64,000 nt of DNA, taken from Litoribacter populi (GTDB taxonomy: Bacteria; Bacteroidota; Bacteroidia; Cytophagales; Cyclobacteriaceae). Below are positions 1 to 8,726 of this stretch, piece by piece. The stretch's first letter is position 1. The number at the start of each line of letters is the position of its first letter. Made by a program: the position numbers and the translations under genes. The notes below the pieces were generated by a model. That model did not search any database. It saw only the letters and a program-made list of their open reading frames with translations, and was not told the DNA's origin. The stretch spans positions 3,290,143 through 3,354,142 of the forward strand of contig NZ_VMKN01000001.1 of assembly GCF_007483685.1 (NCBI RefSeq), given 5' to 3'.

Positions 1-565
1 CATCCTCTAAGAGAACGTGTTGACGTTGTTTTCAGTTGTCCAATGTACTCATATCACTCTTATCTATTCTTCGGGTTCCGCCCTGTTTTTATGATAAGGA
101 GCCTCTTTTTGAGCATCTAACAGCTTTACACCGGTAACATTCATTTACTGTCAAGCGGCAAGGTTCAGCCCTTCGGAAATTGTGAGACCTCCATGGATTC
201 TCATGGCTCATGTCCATTCCTACTATGGCTTCTGCTGACTTCTCATGGCAAGCTTTACTCCGTGCTTCATACTCCGTTTCCGCACGTCCATGAGACCTCC
301 CGTGGGAAGGCAACCCACTTTCACTCCATGTCCCCGACTCATTTACACCCCGATGTCCGTGTAATCTTTGGACTTTGACTTGTTTAGCAGCCTCATCCCA
401 TCGGATATGCCTGATGAGGTTCGTGTTCCTCGGGGCAGAGTTTTGCCTCCAGCTTCCTTCAGATTCCACCTCGCGGTGGACACCCTTGCTCTTGGCTAGT
501 GGTTGGCGATTACAAACCCCCACAGTGGACTTTCACCACCTAGTTGATTGCCATGCACGGCACAC
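1..565 (-). mobile_element. group II intron, bacterial class C (IIC), 5' part; continues past the left edge
   Basis: On the minus strand the element opens at 565 with GTGTG, matching the GUGYG 5' end of group II introns, followed by CCGTGCATGG. It then carries blocks I recognise from the Oceanobacillus iheyensis class IIC ribozyme, in the same order: GCAAGGGTGTCC (489-478), GGAATCTGAAGGAAGC (467-452), GAGGAACACGAAC (431-419) and GAAGTCAGCAGAAGCCATAGTA (242-221). These are domain I segments. The reverse transcriptase/maturase gene would lie to the left. On the minus strand an open frame without a clear ATG runs from about 53 to the edge and may be its beginning. The 5' exon is the terminator of the lipoprotein gene, which is the usual target of IIC introns. 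The 3' end, domains V/VI and activity cannot be judged from this window. Confidence 0.88.
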
Positions 566-593
566 TAAAAAAAGCCACTCTTGCGAAGTGGCT
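566..593 (-). terminator. Rho-independent terminator of the lipoprotein gene and intron insertion site
   Basis: On the minus strand an AAGCCACT/AGTGGCTT hairpin with a short CG-rich loop is followed by seven T and one A. The intron 5' end (GTGTG) begins at the very next base, 565. Confidence 0.85.
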
Positions 594-605
594 TGTTTCA
601 AAATT

Positions 606-1340
606 TTAAAACTGATCTATATCCTGTCTTTCCAAGGGCCTGAATTTTCTTCTCACTCCAAGCTCGTCATCTTCCATTTCTCCCTCATGAAAGGGATGTG
701 CTTCTGCTAATCGGTCACCATCATAAAAAATTCTGGTAGCATCATTTTGTGCCAGCTTGTTAAGGGGATCCCCGTAATTATCTAGCATTACAAAAGCATA
801 CTGATAGTTTCTCAAACCCTCATCCGAAACTTCAGCACTCACTACTTCTAGACTTCTAAATCTTGCTGTATCTATTCTGTCTCTTTCATGATAAACATAA
901 TAATTTTCCACTATTGAAAACGCGGAAAACTTGTTACCGTTTCCTGACATGTATCTTTTTTCATTCGGGGAATCATAAACGATATTATCAAACTCCGGAT
1001 CCACTCCTCTTACGTCCATTACCACAGATAGGTCAGACATATTTTGTTCTCTAAATCTATAATAGTAATCCTCTACCCTTTCCCCTGATTGATAAGTCCA
1101 GTTTTGCTCATTACTGGCAGTCATATAATAGGGACTGGCTTTAAATGATCCTGACACTTGAGGTGGGGTTTTACCCTCATGCATAATAAAATTCATTCTT
1201 TCAAGCTGCTGAATTCTTTCCACTGGTGCTATTTCCAGGATTTCTGGGACAAAGACTTCGTTATAGTCTTTTTGGTCATCTGATGTACAACTACTCAACG
1301 CAATAGCGCATAGGGCTACACCGCAAAATTTCCTTAACAT
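606..1340 (-). CDS. putative lipoprotein of unknown function
   Basis: This 244-residue protein starts with a type II signal peptide: basic residues at 3-4, a short hydrophobic stretch, then lipobox LSSC with Cys18 as the predicted lipidation site. The mature part is soluble and rich in acidic and aromatic residues. I recognise no domain. The start is well supported because AAAGGAGGT (1346-1354) lies 5 bases upstream of the ATG, a strong Shine-Dalgarno match and unusual for this phylum. The gene appears monocistronic and ends at the terminator occupied by the group II intron. Location in the inner or outer membrane cannot be decided from the lipobox alone. Function is unknown. Confidence 0.85.
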   Translation of the reverse strand: MLRKFCGVALCAIALSSCTSDDQKDYNEVFVPEILEIAPVERIQQLERMNFIMHEGKTPPQVSGSFKASPYYMTASNEQNWTYQSGERVEDYYYRFREQNMSDLSVVMDVRGVDPEFDNIVYDSPNEKRYMSGNGNKFSAFSIVENYYVYHERDRIDTARFRSLEVVSAEVSDEGLRNYQYAFVMLDNYGDPLNKLAQNDATRIFYDGDRLAEAHPFHEGEMEDDELGVRRKFRPLERQDIDQF

Positions 1341-1395
1341 GATTTACCTCCTTTAAATAATTAAAATATCAATAAACTTTATAAAAAAACATCCC

Positions 1396-4182
1396 TTAAG
1401 CATTGTCACGCTGTAAAAACTGACGAAAAACATAATTCAGGATACCTCCATGTTTGAAGTATTCAATTTCAATGCCAGAATCCAACCTACTTACAACTTC
1501 GAAACTTTTTCTTGATCCATCCTCACTCTCCACCTTTACTAAAAGCCTCTTACCAAGTTCCAAGCCTGTTTCTATATTTTCAATTGAGTATTTCTCCTTA
1601 CCGGTAAGCCCTAATGTTTCCGCATTTTCACCTTCTACATACTGAAGTGGCATTACTCCCATACCTACTAAGTTACTTCGATGGATCCGTTCGTAACTTT
1701 CCGCAATGACTGCTTTTACTCCCAATAAATTAGTCCCTTTGGCAGCCCAATCCCTAGAGGACCCGCTTCCGTACTCTTTACCAGCCAATACCATCAATGG
1801 AGTGTTGGTCTCTTTATATTTCTGTGCGGCATCATAAATATTCATCTCCTCCCCGCTTGGAATGTGCATCGTGTATCCGCCTTCTTTTGAAGACAATTCA
1901 TTTTTGATCCTTACATTGGCAAATGTCCCTCTAACCATAATCTCGTCATTTCCACGTCTGGACCCATAGGAATTAAAATTCGCTTTTGGAACCCCTCTCT
2001 CTAAAAGGAATTTTCCAGCGGCAGATACTTCCGAAAACGCTCCTGCTGGGGAGATATGGTCAGTAGTGATGCTATCTCCGAGTTTTAAAAGAACTTGCGC
2101 ACTTCTAATATCTTGAGGTTCGGAAATTTCTTCAGAAATCCCATCAAAAAATGGTGCCTCTTTGATATAAGTTGATTTCTCATCCCATTGATAAACCGGA
2201 TCCTTTGGTACCTCCAGGTTTTTCCATTGTTCATTTCCCTCAAAAATTTCTCCGTAATTCTTGTCAAAATCGCTAGGTGAAAGAACTTGGCTTACCAAGC
2301 CAAATATTTCTTCATTGCTAGGCCAAATGTCTTTTAGATACACCGGCTCCAGATTAGGGTCATACCCCACTGGTTCGGAATTTAAATCGATATCAACCCT
2401 TCCAGCTAGAGCGTAGGCCACCACAAGCATGGGGGACATCAGGTAATTCATTTTAACTTGGGGATGTACCCTTGCTTCAAAATTTCTATTTCCAGAAAGC
2501 ACTGAAGCCACTACTAAGTCATTATCTTCCACAGCCTGCGCGATATGCCTAGGTAAAGGCCCACTGTTGCCAATACAAGAAGTACATCCGTAACCAACTA
2601 AATGAAACCTTAAGGCTTCTAGGTCGTCAAGGAGGTTAGCTTTGATCAGATAATCGGTAACAACCTTTGAACCTGGCGCAAGGGAGGTTTTGACCCAAGG
2701 CTTCACATCCAAGCCCCTTTGACGAGCTTTTTGGGCCACCAATCCAGCACCGATCATTACGTTGGGATTGGAGGTATTGGTACACGAGGTGATGGCCGCT
2801 ATTACCACTGAGCCGTCATGAAGGGCAAATTTTTCATTATGCAACTTTACAACCACTGTCTTCAAACCATCGCGAAGTTTGGTTTCAATTTCCACTTCAG
2901 ATGGAACGGTTGGAGACTGCTCAGTCGGCTGGCTGCTTCCGCCTTCTTCATACCATCGACTCACATCTCTCTTGTCAATGGGAATATATTCCCTTCCATG
3001 CACTTCGTGGAGTATTTCTCCAAATTTACTCTTAAACTCCCTAAGCAAAATCTTGTCTTGTGGCCTTTTTGGTCCCGCTACCGTTGGTTCTACATTATCA
3101 AGGTTCAAATCTACAACACTAGAATACTCAATTTGCTCCTCATCTTTTCTCCAAAGCATGTTTTCTTTACAATATTGCTCGACTAGCTTGATTTGCTCTT
3201 CGCTTCGATTGGTTTTGGCCATGTAATCCAACGTACGGTCGTCAATAGGGAAATAGGTTACTGTACAGCCAAATTCAGGAGACATATTGGCTATGGTGGC
3301 CCTGTCCGGCACAGAAAGGGTATCCAGGCCTGAGCCGAATACCTCCACAAACTTACCCACCACCCCATGACTTCTGAGAAGCTGAGTTATGGTAAGCACC
3401 ATATCAGTAGCGGTAGTGCCTAGGGGAAGGGAGCCCGTAAGCTTAAGCCCCACAACTTCTGGCATGATAAAGTTAATCGGTTGACCTAGGATGGCAGCTT
3501 CAGCCTCGATTCCACCGACTCCCCACCCTACTACACCTATTCCATTCACCATGGGTGTATGGGAGTCCGTTCCCACAAGCGTATCCGGGAAAATCGCCCC
3601 ATCCCGAACAATCACCCCTTTAGCCAGATATTCCAAATTGACCTGGTGACAGATACCCATCCCTGGAGGAACTACCGAAAAATTATCAAATGCAGTTTGG
3701 GCCCACTTTAGCAACTGGTACCTTTCCCCATTTCTTTTATACTCAACATCCACATTTTTCTTATAGGAATAGTTGGTTCCAAAATAGTCCACTTGGACTG
3801 AGTGATCTATCACTAAATCAACGGGGATAAGTGGATTTATCTTTTGTCCATCTTTACCCTTGCGGACGGCTTCTGCACGGAGGGATGCAATATCCACCAC
3901 TGCCGGAACGCCGGTAAAATCCTGCATTAAAACCCTAGCAGGTTTGAAGGGTATATCCTTATCAGAAGGTTGCGGAGCCCAGTTGAGGATGGTCTCTATG
4001 TTATCTTTGGTAATGGCAAAGTTATCGAAATTGCGAAGGACATTTTCCAAAAGGATCCGGATACTAAATGGCAGTTTCTGAAGGCTTTTGCCCTGCTGGC
4101 AAAGCTCTGTAAGACTCCAATAATCGAGACCGCCTTGAGCAGTGGAAAGAGTTTTCTTAATATTATATGGATCCAATGACAT
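1396..4182 (-). CDS. acnA: aconitate hydratase, AcnA/IRP1 type
   Basis: Aconitase interconverts citrate and isocitrate in the TCA cycle using a [4Fe-4S] cluster. At 928 residues the protein has the length of the AcnA/IRP1 class rather than the shorter mitochondrial type. The three cluster cysteines are visible: Cys467 in TSCTNTSNP and Cys533/Cys536 in GCTSCIGNSG. The swivel domain is at the C-terminus, with GSSRDWAAKG and the SYERIHRSNL segment. The ATG at 4182 is followed directly by a good N-terminal domain. The gene stands alone, with 617 bases of non-coding DNA upstream and a 55-base gap to the lipoprotein gene downstream. No upstream regulator site was identified. A 2-methylcitrate-related paralogue is less likely given the canonical motifs. 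Confidence 0.96.
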   Translation of the reverse strand: MSLDPYNIKKTLSTAQGGLDYWSLTELCQQGKSLQKLPFSIRILLENVLRNFDNFAITKDNIETILNWAPQPSDKDIPFKPARVLMQDFTGVPAVVDIASLRAEAVRKGKDGQKINPLIPVDLVIDHSVQVDYFGTNYSYKKNVDVEYKRNGERYQLLKWAQTAFDNFSVVPPGMGICHQVNLEYLAKGVIVRDGAIFPDTLVGTDSHTPMVNGIGVVGWGVGGIEAEAAILGQPINFIMPEVVGLKLTGSLPLGTTATDMVLTITQLLRSHGVVGKFVEVFGSGLDTLSVPDRATIANMSPEFGCTVTYFPIDDRTLDYMAKTNRSEEQIKLVEQYCKENMLWRKDEEQIEYSSVVDLNLDNVEPTVAGPKRPQDKILLREFKSKFGEILHEVHGREYIPIDKRDVSRWYEEGGSSQPTEQSPTVPSEVEIETKLRDGLKTVVVKLHNEKFALHDGSVVIAAITSCTNTSNPNVMIGAGLVAQKARQRGLDVKPWVKTSLAPGSKVVTDYLIKANLLDDLEALRFHLVGYGCTSCIGNSGPLPRHIAQAVEDNDLVVASVLSGNRNFEARVHPQVKMNYLMSPMLVVAYALAGRVDIDLNSEPVGYDPNLEPVYLKDIWPSNEEIFGLVSQVLSPSDFDKNYGEIFEGNEQWKNLEVPKDPVYQWDEKSTYIKEAPFFDGISEEISEPQDIRSAQVLLKLGDSITTDHISPAGAFSEVSAAGKFLLERGVPKANFNSYGSRRGNDEIMVRGTFANVRIKNELSSKEGGYTMHIPSGEEMNIYDAAQKYKETNTPLMVLAGKEYGSGSSRDWAAKGTNLLGVKAVIAESYERIHRSNLVGMGVMPLQYVEGENAETLGLTGKEKYSIENIETGLELGKRLLVKVESEDGSRKSFEVVSRLDSGIEIEYFKHGGILNYVFRQFLQRDNA

Positions 4183-4799
4183 ATGATTTGAAGTAGGTTA
4201 AAAGATGATTTAATGACCGGAGAGAAAAAAGTATAGCCGGCAGAAATTTAACCTTCCTCATTAAGCTTTGTTTGAAGAAATTAGACAAACTTCAATATCC
4301 CTTATTCTAATTCAAAAATCACCTCTCGCAAAGAGATATAAACAGTTGATGGATATTATACTATACCCAATTAACTCAATCTTCACTTAATCATAAATGC
4401 TAACCAAATAGGAGTAAATTGGAGGGTATTGTAAATAAAGTGAGTCCCAGAATTATCTAAATTGACAACCAGAATGATCCACTTCATATGAAAAACTTAC
4501 AATCACCTTTTTGGTATCCTTTTTCAAGGTATTACTTATCGATAGCTAATGATTTAAAGATAAATGAATAGAAACTTATCTATACTCTGCAAAGCCTCTC
4601 AGCTGAATAATTACAGAAGGTTTAAGCTCTATTCCCCTTCCCAACATTTTTAATTAAACTGTTAACAAGCACAACTGATAAGCTTACAAGGAAGGGTAAA
4701 AGAAAAAGGCCCAAAGATTTCAAACTTTGGGCCTTTTTGACTTAACCGTGACATTTAATACTTGAAATGTATTTTAAGTCAAATGAATTGCAGTTTATT
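4183..4799. other. 617-base intergenic region upstream of acnA
   Basis: This stretch is AT-rich and separates acnA (starting at 4182, reading left) from the end of the mlaD-like gene. Only tiny open frames occur, the best being about 27 codons and not convincing. The right end holds the terminator at 4703-4738. The acnA promoter must lie in the left part, but I could not pick a clear -33/-7 pair. Confidence 0.6.
4703..4738 (-). terminator. Rho-independent terminator of the mlaEFD operon
   Basis: AAAAAGGCCCAAAG pairs perfectly with CTTTGGGCCTTTTT around an 8-base loop. On the minus strand it follows the mlaD-like stop codon by about 60 bases and ends in a T run. The A/T symmetry means it could also work from the other side. 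Confidence 0.85.
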
Positions 4800-5780
4800 T
4801 TAATTCTCTTCCTGAGCTGCCTGCTCTCTGGCCTGCCTTCTGAAATATCTTCTAAGCAACCATGAATGCTGAAGTGCCTCCAAATTCTCATCCAGCCTAT
4901 CTGTACCGGATTCAAGATTTTCTAGGGTTCCTTTTAGGTACTGGGCAAATTGCTCATCATTGAGCAACATTCCCAAAGCATTATCAGTCTCCTTTATTTT
5001 CTCGCTGGCCAAATTGAAATTGGTCGCGGCAGCAGAAGCTTCTTTCGTAGTGCTTTCTAGGCTTTTTGCAGTAGCTTGAAGGCTTTTAAACACAGTAGTG
5101 TCTTTCACAAGGTTATCTAATAAGGTCCCCTCTTGGTTCATCTTTGAGGCAAAACTGGAAAGATCCGAGGTGATCTTATTACTGTTTATAGTGGTGTTCT
5201 CAAGATTACTGAGCATATTACGGAAATTGTCAGCAAGTAAGCTGTCAGTAAGTACCGCTCCTATGATACCCTCCCCTTCGCTTATTTTGCCGGTTAGATT
5301 TTTTAGGTCATTGGTAATGGAGACTAGATTTCTGTTGTTCTCCTGCAGCGTTTCCATCATCTTATCCGTATCAAGTGGCATCACCGATACTAATCTATCA
5401 TCATTTTCAATAGGTGGCGCCTGAGTAGTTCCACCGTATATAACAATGATTTTGTTACCAATAAGACCATCGGAGCTGATGGTAGCTTTTGAGTCCTTAC
5501 GGATAAAATCCCGTGTTTTCTCCTCGATGTTCATCTCGATTTCTACTTGGGAATCCCCGTAGAAATTGATCTTTCGCACTGTACCTATCTTCACACCGGA
5601 AAACCACACATTGTTACCCACTTGAAGCCCTGCTACATCATCAAACACGGCCTTTGCACGGAAGCTTTTGACAAACTTCTTTTGTTGACCGCCCAAGGTC
5701 ATGATCCCCGCCACGAGAATTACTATCCCGATCAGCGTGAATATGCCTACGATAACAGATTTTTTATTTTCACTTTTCAT
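4800..5780 (-). CDS. MCE-domain (MlaD-like) lipid-binding subunit of an ABC transporter
   Basis: MlaD-type proteins are anchored in the inner membrane and pass phospholipids or other hydrophobic substrates through a ring of MCE domains. Here residues about 9-29 form the single N-terminal membrane anchor, residues about 38-115 the MCE domain (VAGLQVGNNVWFSGVKIGTV is typical), and the rest is long, helical and rich in Asn, Ser and Thr, likely a tube or coiled coil. I chose the ATG at 5780; an in-frame TTG at 5783 is one codon upstream but overlaps the ATP-binding gene more. The stop of that gene and this ATG share one base (TGATG), indicating translational coupling. It is the last gene of the mlaE-mlaF-mlaD order. 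The actual substrate is unknown. Confidence 0.92.
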   Translation of the reverse strand: MKSENKKSVIVGIFTLIGIVILVAGIMTLGGQQKKFVKSFRAKAVFDDVAGLQVGNNVWFSGVKIGTVRKINFYGDSQVEIEMNIEEKTRDFIRKDSKATISSDGLIGNKIIVIYGGTTQAPPIENDDRLVSVMPLDTDKMMETLQENNRNLVSITNDLKNLTGKISEGEGIIGAVLTDSLLADNFRNMLSNLENTTINSNKITSDLSSFASKMNQEGTLLDNLVKDTTVFKSLQATAKSLESTTKEASAAATNFNLASEKIKETDNALGMLLNDEQFAQYLKGTLENLESGTDRLDENLEALQHSWLLRRYFRRQAREQAAQEEN

Positions 5781-6529
5781 CAATTAACGAAGTTATAATC
5801 GTAAAACGCCTTTATTCTATCATCAGAAGTATAGTGGAACACCTGTTCAAACTCCCCAACTGCCCCAAATTTGCCATCCAACAAGACCGCCTGCCGATCT
5901 CCCGTCATTTTTGCACATGTTAGATCGTGGGTAATCACTATGGAGGAGGTCTTATATTCGTCTCTAACCTGATTGATCAACTCATTGATGTCACCACAGG
6001 TGATGGGGTCAAGCCCTGCCGTAGGCTCATCATAAAGCATAATTTCAGGTTCCAAGATCAATGTCCTGGCAATACCAATTCGCTTTTTCTGCCCTCCAGA
6101 AAGCTCCGATGGCATCTGGTCAATAGCTTGGCTAAGGCCTACCGATTCCAGAACACGGCGGATTTTCTTATCTTTTTCACTCTCAGAAATGTGTTTCACA
6201 TTCCTGACTAGAGGAAACTCAAGATTTTCCCGCACCGTCATACTATCATAAAGTGCACTGTGCTGAAAGGAAAAACCTATCTTAAGCCTCAGTTTATCCA
6301 ATTCTTTTGTAGGAAGGCTGTTTACCTCCTGACCAAAAACCGTCAATGAGCCCTCATCTTGGGCCAATAAGCCGACCACTATTTTAATCAATACCGACTT
6401 ACCCGTTCCTGATTTTCCCAATACTACAAGGTTCTCCCCTTTGTAAAGATCCAGATCTACTCCCTTGAGTACATGCAGGTCTCCAAAAGATTTCTTAAGC
6501 CCCTTTATTTCTATTACCTTCTCCCTCAT
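5780..6529 (-). CDS. mlaF: ABC transporter ATP-binding protein, MlaF type
   Basis: This 249-residue cytoplasmic ATPase drives the MCE-type lipid transporter. Walker A is GKSGTGKS at residues 38-45, the ABC signature LSGGQ is at 143-147 and Walker B with the catalytic Glu is IMLYDEP at 163-169; an H-loop histidine follows in VITHD. The Q-loop is present in FSFQHSALYDSMTV, whose sequence resembles MlaF/Ttg2A ATPases. The gene lies 3 bases after the permease gene and overlaps the MCE gene by one base, so all three are one operon. Gene symbol by homology and context; the function as retrograde or anterograde lipid transporter cannot be told from sequence. Confidence 0.94.
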   Translation of the reverse strand: MREKVIEIKGLKKSFGDLHVLKGVDLDLYKGENLVVLGKSGTGKSVLIKIVVGLLAQDEGSLTVFGQEVNSLPTKELDKLRLKIGFSFQHSALYDSMTVRENLEFPLVRNVKHISESEKDKKIRRVLESVGLSQAIDQMPSELSGGQKKRIGIARTLILEPEIMLYDEPTAGLDPITCGDINELINQVRDEYKTSSIVITHDLTCAKMTGDRQAVLLDGKFGAVGEFEQVFHYTSDDRIKAFYDYNFVN

Positions 6530-6532
6530 CGC

Positions 6533-7330
6533 TTAATTAAATCTAAAGAAATTAACAATCTGCAATGCTAAAAGCTCCTCGATAAAAATGAGGAACATGG
6601 CCATCACCACCGCCGCATTTGCAGCCTTGCCCACACCCTCCGTTCCTTTAGAGGATGTGTAGCCCTTATAGCAGCCTACAATTCCTATGGTAAAGCCGAA
6701 AACGGTTGATTTTATCAGAGATGAAAAGATGTCCAAGAAAGTCAAAGCCTCAAAAACCTCTACAAAAAAGGTTGTAAGGCTGGTGAGTTCGTTTTGATGC
6801 ACATTGATAAAAGCCCCCATAAGGGCTACAAAATCCACATACATCACCAGTAGCGGTATCATAAAGGTAGAAGCCAACACCCGGGTAACTACCAAATACT
6901 TGAATGGGTTGGTAGCCGATACCTCCATTGCGTCAATCTGCTCGGTCACTTTCATGGAGGCAATTTCTGCTCCTATACTCGATCCTACCTTTCCCGCAGC
7001 AATCAGTGCTGTCACCAAAGGCCCCATAGCCCTCACAATCGCAATTGAGATCAATGCAGGCAACCAACTGGTAGCCCCAAACTCTGTCAACGAAGGTCTA
7101 GATTGATTTGTGAAAACTATTCCGACAATGAAACCCGTAAGGGATATCAATGGAAGTGATTTTACCCCGATCTCATAACATTGTCGTAGCACTTCTCTAA
7201 ACTCGTAGGGAGGAAACCATACCTCCACAAAAAAGCGCTTCATAAACCTGAAGACACTCGCCAGTTCAATGAAGAATTGATCTATTTTTTTGGATATAAT
7301 GTAATTTCTCTCAGCTGTGTTTCCTGCCAT
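6533..7330 (-). CDS. mlaE: ABC transporter permease, MlaE type
   Basis: The 265-residue protein is the membrane-spanning partner of the MlaF ATPase and MlaD MCE protein. It shows an N-terminal amphipathic region followed by about five hydrophobic segments, with family landmarks such as the GPLVTALIAAGKVGSSIGAEIASM region (about residues 115-140) and MKVTEQIDAMEV after it. The EQIDAM element is typical of MlaE permeases and contacts the ATPase. It is the first gene of the operon; the ATG at 7330 follows an 80-base gap after the response regulator gene, which reads the same way, so read-through from there is possible. Confidence 0.94.
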   Translation of the reverse strand: MAGNTAERNYIISKKIDQFFIELASVFRFMKRFFVEVWFPPYEFREVLRQCYEIGVKSLPLISLTGFIVGIVFTNQSRPSLTEFGATSWLPALISIAIVRAMGPLVTALIAAGKVGSSIGAEIASMKVTEQIDAMEVSATNPFKYLVVTRVLASTFMIPLLVMYVDFVALMGAFINVHQNELTSLTTFFVEVFEALTFLDIFSSLIKSTVFGFTIGIVGCYKGYTSSKGTEGVGKAANAAVVMAMFLIFIEELLALQIVNFFRFN

Positions 7331-7410
7331 CTTTTAAATACAAATCAAAATGCGAAACTACTAAATCTCATGCTTAGAAGTCTCTTAAAAAAGCATAAAA
7401 GTTGTCTTTC

Positions 7411-7779
7411 TCAATTCAAAAGCACTTCTACTTCATTTTTGTTCAATGGCTTGATTAAAAAACCGCTGACCAACCTATACTTTTTACTCTTTTCCACGTC
7501 GTCGACATCCATGCTGGAGGTAAGCATTTTGACATCCAGCTCAATCGCTTTGGATTCCAAAATCTCCAAAAATTCCCAGCCTTTCATTTCCGGCATATTG
7601 ATATCCAAAAGCAAAAGGTCTGCCTGATTTGTGGCCAACCATTCCAACGCCTTTAGGGGATTTTCAAAAAACTGGAGTTGCAAATCGGGACTGCTCCGCA
7701 AAAGGATTTTCCTGTTGATCATGTGCTGCACTTTGTCATCATCGACAATGACCACTGTCTTGATTTTATCGGAACTCAT
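7411..7779 (-). CDS. single-domain response regulator (CheY-like)
   Basis: The protein is a lone receiver domain of 122 residues. Acidic pocket residues lie in IVDDDKV (Asp13-15), the phosphoacceptor is Asp59 in LLLLDINMPEMKG, Thr87 or Ser88 is the switch position in MLTSSMD, and Lys110 is in FLIKPLN. I moved the start from 7854 to the ATG at 7779, because the upstream 25 codons look non-coding and the receiver fold begins right after MSSDKIKTVV. No output domain or histidine kinase is adjacent, so its partner kinase is elsewhere. Proteins of this kind often act as phosphate shuttles or with hybrid kinases; the pathway is unknown here. Confidence 0.92.
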   Translation of the reverse strand: MSSDKIKTVVIVDDDKVQHMINRKILLRSSPDLQLQFFENPLKALEWLATNQADLLLLDINMPEMKGWEFLEILESKAIELDVKMLTSSMDVDDVEKSKKYRLVSGFLIKPLNKNEVEVLLN

Positions 7780-8214
7780 AATGTGATTTTGACTCGAACT
7801 AATACGAAACCGAATGTAGGAAAATTTGGCCTCAAATGTGGTAAAAATGCTCAAAAACTTGATTTAGCCTAACCGTAATTATTTAGTCTAGACTAATTTA
7901 GATAAGACTAAAAAACTCTTAACACATTAAAAACGTATAACTTAAATCATCTAATATAAAGTAATTTATCACCCTGCCACTTTTCCTCTGCCTTCTCCAG
8001 GGCATTTAAGAAATTGGGGGACTTCGCTCGCTTTGAACTAGTAGATTTGAATAATAGAAGGGGACTTATGCTCCTTAGAGTAAGCCCCCCCTTACCTAGG
8101 TTCACCCCTTCCGCTGCCTTTCCCTGAAGGAAAACCATCTATGACTCTTGTTAATTAGATAGCCAGGGGACCAGAAAAAATTGAGTAAATTGCCTTTCTA
8201 AACTTAAAAGATCA
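7780..8214. other. 435-base intergenic region between divergent genes, with a repeat-like stretch
   Basis: The region holds the divergent upstream regions of the response regulator (minus) and the YciI-like gene (plus). Between about 7970 and 8165 the base composition changes to C/T-rich on the plus strand, with phrases such as CCTTCTCCAGGG and CCGCTGCCTTTCCCTGAAGG. An open frame of 63 codons on the minus strand spans it but does not look like a protein. It resembles the decayed intergenic repeats common in Bacteroidota genomes; this cannot be confirmed without the rest of the genome. Confidence 0.5.
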
Positions 8215-8682
8215 ATGAAGACTCAAAGACAAATCCTGGGATTAGCTTTCCTTCTCCTGCCCCTTCTTTTCTGCCAAAACCTAGCTGCTCAAGAGACCTA
8301 TGATCAGAAGCTGGCCGAGCAATACAAGGCCGATGACTATGGAATGAAAACCTATGTGATGGCTTTTCTCAAAAGAGGTGAAAAAGTGGAAAAATATAGC
8401 CCCGAGGAAAGAACGAAAATCCAAAAAGGACATATGGAAAACATCAGTCAATTAGCGGCGGAAGGCAAGCTGGTTTTGGCCGGCCCCTTCATAGACGGGG
8501 ATGACCTTCGGGGGATATTCCTATTCGATGTAGCCACCATAGAAGAAGCCGAGGAGCTTACCTCACGAGACCCCGCTATAAAAGCCGGAGTATTAAGAAT
8601 GGAGTTAATTCAATGGTATGGTTCAGCCGCACTAATGGCCATCCCTGAGCTAAGTAAAAAAGTCCAGAAAAAAAGCTTCTAA
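8215..8682 (+). CDS. secreted YciI-like domain protein
   Basis: The first 25 residues or so form a signal peptide ending near NLAAQ. The mature part, about residues 45-140, resembles the YCII-related fold: KTYVMAFLKRGEK opens the first strand, a conserved His sits in QKGHMENI, followed by AAEGKLVLAGPF, and the Asp of the family motif lies in TSRDPAIKAGVL. YciI-like proteins are small ferredoxin-like domains with a proposed His-Asp pair, but their reaction is not known in general. A secreted version is common in Bacteroidota. The gene is monocistronic and converges on the AddB-like gene with a shared terminator. Confidence 0.85.
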   Translation: MKTQRQILGLAFLLLPLLFCQNLAAQETYDQKLAEQYKADDYGMKTYVMAFLKRGEKVEKYSPEERTKIQKGHMENISQLAAEGKLVLAGPFIDGDDLRGIFLFDVATIEEAEELTSRDPAIKAGVLRMELIQWYGSAALMAIPELSKKVQKKSF

Positions 8683-8687
8683 AAATC

Positions 8688-8720
8688 AAAAGGCCCATCC
8701 ATTTTTGGAAAGGCCTTTTT
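8688..8720. terminator. bidirectional terminator between the YciI-like gene and addB-like gene
   Basis: AAAAGGCC pairs with GGCCTTTT across a loop that itself can form a short CCATT/TTGG pairing. The A run on one side and the T run on the other serve both convergent genes. Confidence 0.75.
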
Positions 8721-8726
8721 GTTATT

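Noticed and set aside
89-523. 144-codon open frame on the minus strand with Arg-rich sequence
   Set aside because: It lies entirely within the group II intron ribozyme; the conserved blocks are RNA motifs (domain I), not protein.
193-710. Plus-strand frames at the left end
   Set aside because: Antisense to the intron and to the lipoprotein gene; no protein-like pattern or start signal.
2818-3226. Two plus-strand frames of 115-122 codons inside acnA
   Set aside because: Shadow frames opposite a strongly conserved gene.
4800-7330. The MCE operon as a mammalian-cell-entry virulence system
   Set aside because: A single MCE protein with MlaE and MlaF partners is the common lipid transport type of Gram-negative bacteria.
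7947-8138. 63-codon minus-strand frame
   Set aside because: Composition of a decayed repeat, no initiation signal, does not resemble a protein family.
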